This document shows, in pieces, positions 1 through 5,432 of a DNA stretch of 5,432 nt. The translations under genes were made by a program, and so were the position numbers. A model generated the notes under the pieces. That model was not told where the DNA came from. It saw only the letters and a list, made by a program, of their open reading frames with translations, and made no database searches. Origin of the DNA: DATKMG01 sp035541995 (GTDB lineage Bacteria; Acidobacteriota; Terriglobia; Versatilivoradales; Versatilivoraceae); contig DATKMG010000794.1 in assembly GCA_035541995.1 (NCBI GenBank), positions 1 through 5,432 on the forward strand, in the 5' to 3' direction. Numbering within the stretch: the first letter of the stretch is position 1; every line of letters begins with the position of its first letter.

Positions 1-1025
1 TCGGTTGTCAGGATTCGATTGAGGAGGGGTAGTGACGTGCCGATTGGCGTTCGCGAATTCTTTACAAGATTGTGGATGACTGAGTAGTTCTTCATAAATT
101 CCCGCTTGGTTCCCAGCACTCTGAGGACCTCTTCCGAAACATTTTTCATCAAGGAGAATGCATCCACCTCGCTGTCAGTCAGTTTAGGGCTGTCCAGCAC
201 GGCCGAGGCGACAAGGCGGTTGGCATCCCGAATCAGGATCACCCTTTCCTCTCGTGCTCCCTTCAGGGCAGTTTGGACTCGCTCAGCCACCGTCATCCGT
301 GCGATTCTTTGAATCGTGGAAAGCCGCTCCTGCCCGCCCATGGAGTCAAATTCTTCGAATCCATCATCTGCCAGACTCTGATGAGTGAGTGCGGTTACGT
401 CCTCGCCTTCTTTGATTTCCTCGCTGTATACCATCAACGCTGTGCTCTCCTCATCCACCTCCTGGTCTTCCCGCATTTGGGCCATCTCCCGCGATTCAGC
501 CGCAGTCCGGTGAACTGGAATGAATGTGTTCCGTTTCTCGAAGAATTCCTCCCGGATCTCGCCCAGCCGCCGCGTGATATCAGGAGTTGCAAGACGATTA
601 CGTTCCAAGCTTTCCAATATAAAAGGTGACCGGAGCAATCTCATTATGTTAATGAGGATTATGTCCATAAGATCAGCGTCCACCTTATCGGCAAGCAAGG
701 CGATTGTGGAATCCGGAGTAATCTTATTTTGGATGAGGGCCTCGAGGACAGCTCGAGAATGGAAGGGCGGCCGGCCAAAAAATTCCAGGACTTCCACAGG
801 TGTTGTGTCGCTGGCAACGATCCTCTTGATGAGATCTTCGTTGAATTCTTCCCGAAGAGTTTCCGAGGCCGTTTTCCGGACTTGCGGATCAGGGTCGCTC
901 TGGAGGAATATCAGGATACCCAGAAGCTCTTCTTGTCCCACAGGAAGGACCCCGCGTGCCGCAGACTGGCGTACTGCAAGAGGGACCTGTCCTGCTTTGA
1001 GCCTGCCTAGAACTCCGACACTCAC
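1..1025 (-). CDS. HEAT-like repeat protein, conserved hypothetical (3' end outside window)
   Basis: An open frame of 341 codons reads from a GTG at 1025 down to the window edge, so the C-terminus is missing. The GTG overlaps the upstream gene's TGA in a GTGA tetranucleotide, which supports both this start and translational coupling. Residues about 1-165 are helical and look like degenerate HEAT repeats; the segment around residues 34-58 (LLGILIFLQSDPDPQVR) is the clearest. Residues about 175-235 are an acidic, probably disordered linker rich in Glu, Asp and Gln. Residues about 236-341 form a second helical domain with REERVILIRDANRLVASAVL (259-278), SPKLTDSEVDAF (279-290), NVSEEVLRVLG (295-305) and KNSRTPIG (322-329). 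I recognise this block from conserved hypothetical proteins of Acidobacteriota and deltaproteobacteria. No catalytic motif, signal peptide or membrane span is visible. It is probably a cytoplasmic scaffold or protein-interaction module; the biochemical role is unknown. The gene is sure, the function is not. Confidence 0.85.
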   Translation of the reverse strand, partial: MSVGVLGRLKAGQVPLAVRQSAARGVLPVGQEELLGILIFLQSDPDPQVRKTASETLREEFNEDLIKRIVASDTTPVEVLEFFGRPPFHSRAVLEALIQNKITPDSTIALLADKVDADLMDIILINIMRLLRSPFILESLERNRLATPDITRRLGEIREEFFEKRNTFIPVHRTAAESREMAQMREDQEVDEESTALMVYSEEIKEGEDVTALTHQSLADDGFEEFDSMGGQERLSTIQRIARMTVAERVQTALKGAREERVILIRDANRLVASAVLDSPKLTDSEVDAFSLMKNVSEEVLRVLGTKREFMKNYSVIHNLVKNSRTPIGTSLPLLNRILTT

Positions 1026-2002
1026 TGACCCACCTGTTCGGCCATCGCTAAAAACTGGCGATAGTTCTCGGGACTGATCATTAAGATACGCACTTCTCCG
1101 GGCTTGCCTAACACTGCAAAAGGTTTGTTATTAACAGAAAATCGGACACCTCCGGCGTTTCCCAAAGTAACCTTGAGCGGTCTATTCAAGGGGAAGGTTT
1201 TGACCTGTTCCGGAGGCAGCAAGCCTGAATAGACAGTCTGCAGACCCGCTTCTACCGACATCCAGGTCTCAGCCACAGCGGTCACCTTGAGAACCGGCAC
1301 TCCCGAGGTGTCTCCCGGGGTAGCGGGACTCTCGGATCCCAAATTGGGAGGTCCTTCTTTCTTAGCCAGTTCGCCCAAGACTCGCAACCCGGCGTCGGGC
1401 TGTCCGGACAAAGCCGGAGTCCCAGTCTGTCCGGCGGGTGCTGAGGAGGATTTAGCCGCTTCGGTCACCTCCGTCCCCGGGGCAACGGACTGAGTTCCAG
1501 CCCCTTGTGCAATTGTGGGAGGCGGAACTGCAACTTGCTGGGGAGCAGAAACAGGCGGCGCCGGAGAATGCTGGGCCTGAGACCGTCTGGATGTCCACCG
1601 AAGGTACCACAAACTGAAGGCCACCAGCACAATCACCAAAAGCAGGCCCAAAGTGACCTTCAAACTCAAGCTGGGGACTATTGTCGCAGAAGGGTTTCTG
1701 GTTGGGGCTCCCTCGCCTCCCTTCGCCTCATCTTCAGACTCGCTCACCAGCACGGCATAATCCTGCAGAACCTTGTCTTCGTTGAGGCCGATATAGCGAG
1801 CATACGTCTTGACGAACCCTCGACGGAATACCCCGCCTGGAAGTTGATCAAGCTGGTCAGACTCCAGGGCTTCAAGGAATCGCAGACTGATTTTGGTCTC
1901 CCGGGAGATCTCATCCAGAGTGATCCCCCGTAACTCCCTTTCCCGCCGCAGATTCACCCCAAAAGACAACGGTTCCACCTCCTCTTGTCCTAATGCGGCC
2001 AT
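1022..2002 (-). CDS. RodZ-like membrane protein with HTH and DUF4115 domains
   Basis: The longest reading is 326 residues. Residues about 15-80 are a RodZ-type Xre/HTH_25 domain, with LRRERELRGITLDEISRET (18-36), KISLRFLEALE (37-47) and LPGGVFRRGFVKTYARYIGL (54-73). Residues about 114-134 are a single hydrophobic membrane span. Residues about 140-235 are a Pro/Ala/Ser/Gly-rich extracytoplasmic linker. Residues about 237-313 match DUF4115, including ETWMSVEAG, LKVTLGNAGGVRFSVNNKPF and LGKPGEVRILMISPE. In RodZ the HTH contacts MreB and supports rod shape; no mreB or other shape gene is in view, so that role is inferred only from domain order. Family members in Acidobacteriota are usually called only helix-turn-helix domain-containing protein. 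The ATG at 2002 has no Shine-Dalgarno and lies in a probable -10 box. A TTG at 1969 with a strong Shine-Dalgarno is the likelier start and gives a protein of 315 residues that begins LSFGVNLRRERE. It is co-transcribed with the HEAT-like gene. Confidence 0.92.
   Translation of the reverse strand: MAALGQEEVEPLSFGVNLRRERELRGITLDEISRETKISLRFLEALESDQLDQLPGGVFRRGFVKTYARYIGLNEDKVLQDYAVLVSESEDEAKGGEGAPTRNPSATIVPSLSLKVTLGLLLVIVLVAFSLWYLRWTSRRSQAQHSPAPPVSAPQQVAVPPPTIAQGAGTQSVAPGTEVTEAAKSSSAPAGQTGTPALSGQPDAGLRVLGELAKKEGPPNLGSESPATPGDTSGVPVLKVTAVAETWMSVEAGLQTVYSGLLPPEQVKTFPLNRPLKVTLGNAGGVRFSVNNKPFAVLGKPGEVRILMISPENYRQFLAMAEQVGQ
1975..1983 (-). promoter_or_regulatory. Strong Shine-Dalgarno inside the RodZ-like ORF, pointing to a TTG start at 1969
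   Basis: On the minus strand AGGAGGTGG lies at 1983-1975. Eight bases separate AGGAGG from a TTG codon at 1969-1967, which is in frame with the RodZ-like gene. This is near-ideal in sequence and spacing. The ATG at 2002 has no purine-rich ribosome site upstream. A GTG at 1978 overlaps this site and is too close to use it. Confidence 0.6.
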
Positions 2003-2030
2003 TCTATTGACCCGGCAAGAATCTTGTCAA
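2001..2030 (-). promoter_or_regulatory. Sigma-70-type promoter for the RodZ-like/HEAT-like operon
   Basis: On the minus strand a perfect -35 box, TTGACA (2030-2025), is followed by an 18-bp spacer and TAGAAT (2006-2001), which matches the -10 consensus at five of six positions. Transcription would begin near 1994. That is downstream of the ATG at 2002 and about 25 bases upstream of the TTG at 1969. The last two bases of the -10 box are the first two bases of that ATG. This rests on consensus matching only. Confidence 0.55.
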
Positions 2031-2080
2031 GGAATCCCTCCATGGCCAATTGTGCCGCATCTTGAAACAATGAATGCAGG

Positions 2081-2100
2081 GCCTTGACACGCCTTGACGA
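2081..2100 (+). repeat. 10-bp tandem repeat GCCTTGAC(A/G)(C/A) in the divergent intergenic region
   Basis: GCCTTGACAC (2081-2090) is followed immediately by GCCTTGACGA (2091-2100), identical in eight of ten bases. The period is about one helical turn, so a protein could bind both units on the same DNA face. The first unit contains a perfect TTGACA, but no good -10 box follows at 16-18 bp. The same CCTTGACA octamer occurs on the opposite strand at 2032-2025, over the minus-strand -35 box. It could be an operator for both divergent transcripts or a chance arrangement of -35-like words. Confidence 0.35.
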
Positions 2101-2129
2101 TGGAGGTCCGTAAATGGTAGGGTTTCGCC

Positions 2130-3689
2130 ATGGACAAAGATCTTCAAGCTATCCAGCAGGCAAGAGACCTGGTTGAAAGGGCTTTTGAGGCCCAACGGGC
2201 TTTCGCCGATTATTCCCAAGACCGAATAGACTCTATCGTCTATGGCCTCGCCCGTGCCGGCTTGCGCGAAGCCGAACACTTGGCGCGAATGGCTGTACAG
2301 GAGACAGGTTACGGAAACGTGGAAGACAAGATTCTCAAGAACCGGTTCGGCGCCGAGACAGTCTATCAAGGGATTAAGGATCTAAAGACCGCTGGTGTGA
2401 TCCGTGAGGACCGAGTTAACGGCATCATCGAGATCGCCTCACCGGTGGGAGTGATCGCCGCTGTCATCCCCTCTACCAACCCGACATCCACCGCAATATT
2501 CAAAGCCCTGATCGCACTTAAATCGAGGAACAGCATCGTATTCAGCCCACATCCAGCTGCCACTCAATGCGTGCTGGAAACTGCCCGGATTCTGATGGAG
2601 GCTGCCCGGGCTGCCGGAGCCCCCGACGAGATCATCCAATGCATGTCGGTTACGACCCTGGAGGGGACACAAGAATTAATGAAACATCGCAAGACCGCTC
2701 TGATCCTGGCAACTGGCGGGCTAGGGTTGGTCAGAGCCGCCTACAGTGCCGGGAAGCCCGCTTATGGCGTGGGTCCAGGCAATGTCCCGGCTTACATCGA
2801 GTCTTCGGCAAATGTCCCAAAAGCGGTCAGCGACGTCATCACGGGGAAATGTTTTGATTATGGAACCCTCTGCTGCTCGGAACAGGCGATCGTCACCGAT
2901 GAAGCCATCCGGGAGAAGGTGCTGGAAGAAGTCAAGAGCCAGGGTGGCTATGTCCTGAATGAGACAGAGACTGCAGTCTTGAGTAAATTGGTAGTGACGC
3001 CTAATCGCTCGATCAATACTCAGATTGTTGGACGAGCTGCGACTGTGATTGCGGGTATGGCGGGGATCAAGGTGCCTGAGAAGACCCGGGCACTTGTAGC
3101 TCCCCTAAAAGGAGTGGGACGGGACTTTCCTCTCTCAATGGAGAAACTCTCCCCTATCCTGGCGTTTTATGTGGAGAAAGACTGGAAAGCAGCCTGCAAT
3201 CGGTGTATCGAGCTGCTGAATTTCGGCGGGCTGGGTCATACTCTGGCCATCCATTCACAAAATGACGAGATCATCCGCCAGTTCGGACTGTACAAACCTG
3301 TGTCCCGAATCGTGGTGAATACTCAATCGTCTCTGGGAGCAGTGGGTTACACAACGAAATTGTTTCCATCTATGACTTTGGGCTGTGGCACCATGGGCGG
3401 GAACATCAGTTCGGACAATATCTCGCCACTGCACCTTATCAATGTGAAACGGATTGCCTATGCCCGGTCTGCGCAATCCACTAGCGACGATTCGGCCCCA
3501 ACCCGTGGTTCAGTGAGATCGAGCCAAATGGCCGAGCTAGCAGGACAGCCTGTCAGATTTGTCTGCGAAGAAGATGTCCGTAGCGCCCTGGTGAAGGGCG
3601 CAAAAATATATATCAATCCCAAGACGGTCATAACTCCCTCGGCACGAGATCTGGCCAACGAGAAAGACGTTCTGGTAATTGTCCCCTGA
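2130..3689 (+). CDS. CoA-acylating aldehyde dehydrogenase (AdhE N-terminal-domain type) with a EutT/EutQ-like C-terminal tail
   Basis: The 519-residue protein is expected to oxidise an aldehyde, probably acetaldehyde or a short-chain relative, to acyl-CoA with NAD(P)+, or to run the reverse reaction. It resembles the aldehyde dehydrogenase half of AdhE. It has IPSTNPTSTAIFKALIALKS (113-132), followed by RNSIVFSPHP (133-142). The nucleotide-binding region shows GGLGLVRAAYSAGKPAYGVG (196-215) and PGN (216-218). The catalytic cysteine is in FDYGTLCCSEQ (242-252); by alignment it is the first of the pair, C248. GGLGHT (366-371) contains the conserved histidine H370. The catalytic core ends near residue 445 (HLINVKRIAYAR). 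A Ser-rich linker (446-470) and a tail (473-519) with ITPSARDLA (501-509) follow. There is no iron alcohol dehydrogenase half. The substrate is uncertain; sulfoacetaldehyde (SauS-like) or propanal are alternatives. The ATG at 2130 has a weak GGTAGGG 7 bp upstream, and an in-frame TAG at 2118 rules out a much longer start. No microcompartment genes are in view. Confidence 0.93.
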   Translation: MDKDLQAIQQARDLVERAFEAQRAFADYSQDRIDSIVYGLARAGLREAEHLARMAVQETGYGNVEDKILKNRFGAETVYQGIKDLKTAGVIREDRVNGIIEIASPVGVIAAVIPSTNPTSTAIFKALIALKSRNSIVFSPHPAATQCVLETARILMEAARAAGAPDEIIQCMSVTTLEGTQELMKHRKTALILATGGLGLVRAAYSAGKPAYGVGPGNVPAYIESSANVPKAVSDVITGKCFDYGTLCCSEQAIVTDEAIREKVLEEVKSQGGYVLNETETAVLSKLVVTPNRSINTQIVGRAATVIAGMAGIKVPEKTRALVAPLKGVGRDFPLSMEKLSPILAFYVEKDWKAACNRCIELLNFGGLGHTLAIHSQNDEIIRQFGLYKPVSRIVVNTQSSLGAVGYTTKLFPSMTLGCGTMGGNISSDNISPLHLINVKRIAYARSAQSTSDDSAPTRGSVRSSQMAELAGQPVRFVCEEDVRSALVKGAKIYINPKTVITPSARDLANEKDVLVIVP

Positions 3690-3760
3690 GGGGTGAACAA
3701 CCCGTAGCGATTAATTCCTCCTAACAAAGGCTCGGGAACGAACTACGTTTCGCGAATTAT

Positions 3761-3784
3761 TGAGGGTGTAGATTCTCTCCCTCA
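3761..3784 (+). repeat. Inverted repeat TGAGGG / CCCTCA in the intergenic gap
   Basis: TGAGGG (3761-3766) and CCCTCA (3779-3784) can pair across a 12-base loop in the 159-bp gap between the aldehyde dehydrogenase and membrane-protein genes. No U-run follows, so it is not a standard intrinsic terminator. It may be a weak hairpin or a binding site. The rest of the gap (3690-3848) shows no small ORF or strong promoter. The best promoter-like pair, TTGAGG (3760-3765) with CATGAT (3783-3788) 17 bp downstream, matches consensus at four of six positions in each box. Confidence 0.25.
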
Positions 3785-3848
3785 TGATGGAAACCGGCCC
3801 CCACATTGATTGCCGACGGGATGTTGCTGGCGGGCGGTCTTGAATCGC

Positions 3849-5432
3849 ATGACAAAGAAACCGCTTTTCTATCTTACACTGTACAGTTTTCTCCTGGCTG
3901 TTCTCAGTTACTACCTGTGTCTTCGCTTTATCCATCCAGGTTACTTCAATCCCCTTTACCCTCATCATGTCGACTTTTATGGACCCCCTGGAATGGCCTA
4001 TGATCTGGAGAACTGGCGGTCATACATCACTTGGGCAAGGCCCGTTGGGTTTGGCGCGTTATTCGTGGTGGGACAATTTGGTTTAGGGGGGTCCATTCTT
4101 GCTCTGACGTTAATCTGCTTATTGAACAGCGCCTTGACTGTCAGCCTCGTCCGGCGGATGACCGGCGAACCGGTCTCTGTTTTCGCAATCCTACTTTTCT
4201 TTTTCAGTATTTTTTCTCACCCCTATTTCTATTGGAATTACCGGCACGACCTTTTTGCCACATTGAGTTTCGGTTATTTGATATCGGCTATGCACTTATG
4301 GTGGGCTTTTCAAGAAACCAAACGGCGATGGCATTTAATTGCGTGTGCTGCTTTGATCACGGCGATGTGCTTCACAAAAGAAACTTATATGGTGTCATTG
4401 GTCGTATTGTGGATTTTCCAAATCTGGATAATCAAGGCCGAGACTCGGAGAACAGCAGCATGGTTACTGGCTTTTAGCATTCTCTCCATTGGTGTTTCAA
4501 TCCTATTTCAAGTCCTAGGAGGCTCTGCTTTCGTCAATCCCAAAGCTGACTCAGCCAGTGCTTACGCGATTGATTTCAACCCTTCTTCAATTGCAGGGCT
4601 CTACTGGAGCTATTTGAAGACGTTGTTCAACCCGGCGACAGCCCTTCTCGTACTTTTTAGTTTTCTGTGCAATATTGGAAACACCAAGAGAATGCTCCAC
4701 GCCTTGATGTTCCTCTGCATGGGACTTGCGGCCTATCTTCCGAATGCGGTTCTACCCCACCACTTCCTCCCGAAATACAGCTGGGTGGGAGCTACATTTT
4801 GTTTTGGGGTCACTCTTTTTGTCCCTTCTTCCGTCCTTCCCCGCGTTGCGGCGGATCGGTTGCGATTAGGTTTGGCGGTCCGTCCTACGATTACAGTGGT
4901 GTTGTTATCGTTGCTTGCCTACTTCGGGTGGAGAGGGAACGATAAGCATTATGCTGCCACGCGCTGGATTATCGACCAGGAGGTTTATAACCGGAACATA
5001 TTGAATTCTTTCCCTAAACTGAGGATGTTGCCATTGGTAACCACGAATATTTTGGTGGCGGGACTAGACGGCCCTTTTCACCCATTCTTGGTTCCGCCGT
5101 TCATCTGCAGGGAACTGGGAGATGATCGCCGCTGGACAGTCGCCATTCCTGATGACCAAGACGTAAGGAAATTCAAGTCACCAATCCACTTTAAACGAGA
5201 CTGCGTGCAGTACCTCCAGGTTTCGCACGTTGATTTGACGACGTATGACTATGCTGTGGGATTCAGCAATACAGGGATACTTGTGCAGGAATATGACGGA
5301 TCAAGATTAGGTGCTCTGGGAGGTATAACACCGGGGCATCTTGCGGATTGTGATTCTGTATTGTTTCCGTCTCTGAAGGATATCAGACAGAAGCTGAAAG
5401 GGAATTCCTCAGACTGGCCTCTATGGCAGGAA
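3849..5432 (+). CDS. Polytopic membrane protein, GT-C glycosyltransferase-like (3' end outside window)
   Basis: The frame is open for 528 codons from the ATG at 3849 to the window edge, so the C-terminus is missing. Upstream in-frame TTG codons exist at 3810 and 3840, and a TGA lies at 3807. ATG is preferred although its ribosome site is weak. Residues about 6-27 are a first membrane span. The next loop is likely extracytoplasmic and contains HHVDFYGPPGMAYDLENW (39-56) and ARP (63-65), with acidic residues placed as in the first loop of GT-C enzymes. About ten further hydrophobic segments lie between residues 67 and 360. FTKETYM (175-181) recalls the SKE motif in many GT-C-like proteins, and HHFLPKYSW (304-312) the His-rich loop before a late span. 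After residue 361 the chain is soluble to the window edge. GT-C enzymes transfer sugars from lipid carriers at the outer membrane face; here that is inferred from topology and short motifs. I do not recognise a specific family. The segment is T-rich compared with the aldehyde dehydrogenase gene, partly because of hydrophobic codons. Confidence 0.8.
   Translation, partial: MTKKPLFYLTLYSFLLAVLSYYLCLRFIHPGYFNPLYPHHVDFYGPPGMAYDLENWRSYITWARPVGFGALFVVGQFGLGGSILALTLICLLNSALTVSLVRRMTGEPVSVFAILLFFFSIFSHPYFYWNYRHDLFATLSFGYLISAMHLWWAFQETKRRWHLIACAALITAMCFTKETYMVSLVVLWIFQIWIIKAETRRTAAWLLAFSILSIGVSILFQVLGGSAFVNPKADSASAYAIDFNPSSIAGLYWSYLKTLFNPATALLVLFSFLCNIGNTKRMLHALMFLCMGLAAYLPNAVLPHHFLPKYSWVGATFCFGVTLFVPSSVLPRVAADRLRLGLAVRPTITVVLLSLLAYFGWRGNDKHYAATRWIIDQEVYNRNILNSFPKLRMLPLVTTNILVAGLDGPFHPFLVPPFICRELGDDRRWTVAIPDDQDVRKFKSPIHFKRDCVQYLQVSHVDLTTYDYAVGFSNTGILVQEYDGSRLGALGGITPGHLADCDSVLFPSLKDIRQKLKGNSSDWPLWQE

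Noticed and set aside
520..1077. 185-codon plus-strand open frame
   Set aside because: It lies antisense to the HEAT-like gene, whose frame is open throughout and matches a conserved family. The plus-strand translation is Ser/Arg-rich and has no recognisable domain.
2084..2116. Plus-strand promoter TTGACA (2084) with TAAATG (2111) for the aldehyde dehydrogenase gene
   Set aside because: The spacer would be 21 bp and the -10 box matches only three of six positions. No acceptable -10 box lies at 16-18 bp.
2004..2369. 121-codon minus-strand open frame spanning the divergent region
   Set aside because: It covers the 5' end of the aldehyde dehydrogenase gene and the promoter region, and its translation has no family features.
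3683..3693. Palindrome CCCCTGAGGGG with the aldehyde dehydrogenase stop codon at its centre
   Set aside because: The stem is only four pairs with a three-base loop, does not extend further and has no U-run after it, so it is not credible as a terminator.
3749..3756. Palindrome TTCGCGAA, with a similar TTCGCGAA at 50-57
   Set aside because: Two copies of a short restriction-like palindrome, one of them inside a coding region, are expected by chance and show no positional logic.
4031..4477. 148-codon plus-strand open frame
   Set aside because: It is an alternative frame inside the membrane-protein gene. The frame from 3849 is continuous and gives coherent membrane spans.

Overview
The window holds four protein-coding genes and no RNA genes, mobile elements or CRISPR. 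Two genes lie on the minus strand (1-2002). After a short divergent control region, two lie on the plus strand (2130-5432). The first and last genes run off the window edges. Two features point to a mesophilic, moderately GC-rich bacterium, most likely Acidobacteriota, with Myxococcota/Desulfobacterota-like lineages as alternatives. One is the HEAT-like protein, whose C-terminal half I know mainly from those groups. The other is the RodZ-like HTH/DUF4115 protein directly upstream of it. The assignment comes from remembered family patterns, not from a search.

Minus strand: a RodZ-like protein (N-terminal cytoplasmic HTH, one membrane span, Pro/Ala/Ser-rich linker, C-terminal DUF4115 beta domain) is followed by a gene whose GTG start overlaps its stop in a GTGA tetranucleotide. 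That second gene encodes a HEAT-like helical protein. The two are almost certainly co-transcribed. A near-consensus sigma-70-type promoter (TTGACA, 18 bp, TAGAAT) overlaps the first ATG of the RodZ-like gene. A strong Shine-Dalgarno lies inside the ORF, ahead of a TTG codon. The real protein therefore probably starts at 1969 rather than 2002.

Divergent region (2003-2129): it carries the minus-strand promoter and a 10-bp tandem repeat containing CCTTGAC. The same octamer CCTTGACA also occurs in inverted orientation at the minus-strand -35 box.

Plus strand: 2130-3689 encodes a CoA-acylating aldehyde dehydrogenase resembling the N-terminal half of AdhE. It has no alcohol dehydrogenase half. It carries a C-terminal tail of about 45 residues that resembles the N-terminal segments of EutT and EutQ from ethanolamine-utilisation microcompartment operons. 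This is the most unusual feature of the window. After a 159-bp gap, 3849 to the end encodes a large polytopic membrane protein with GT-C glycosyltransferase-like features. Its C-terminal soluble domain begins after the last membrane span and continues past the window edge. Nothing ties the two plus-strand genes into one pathway.
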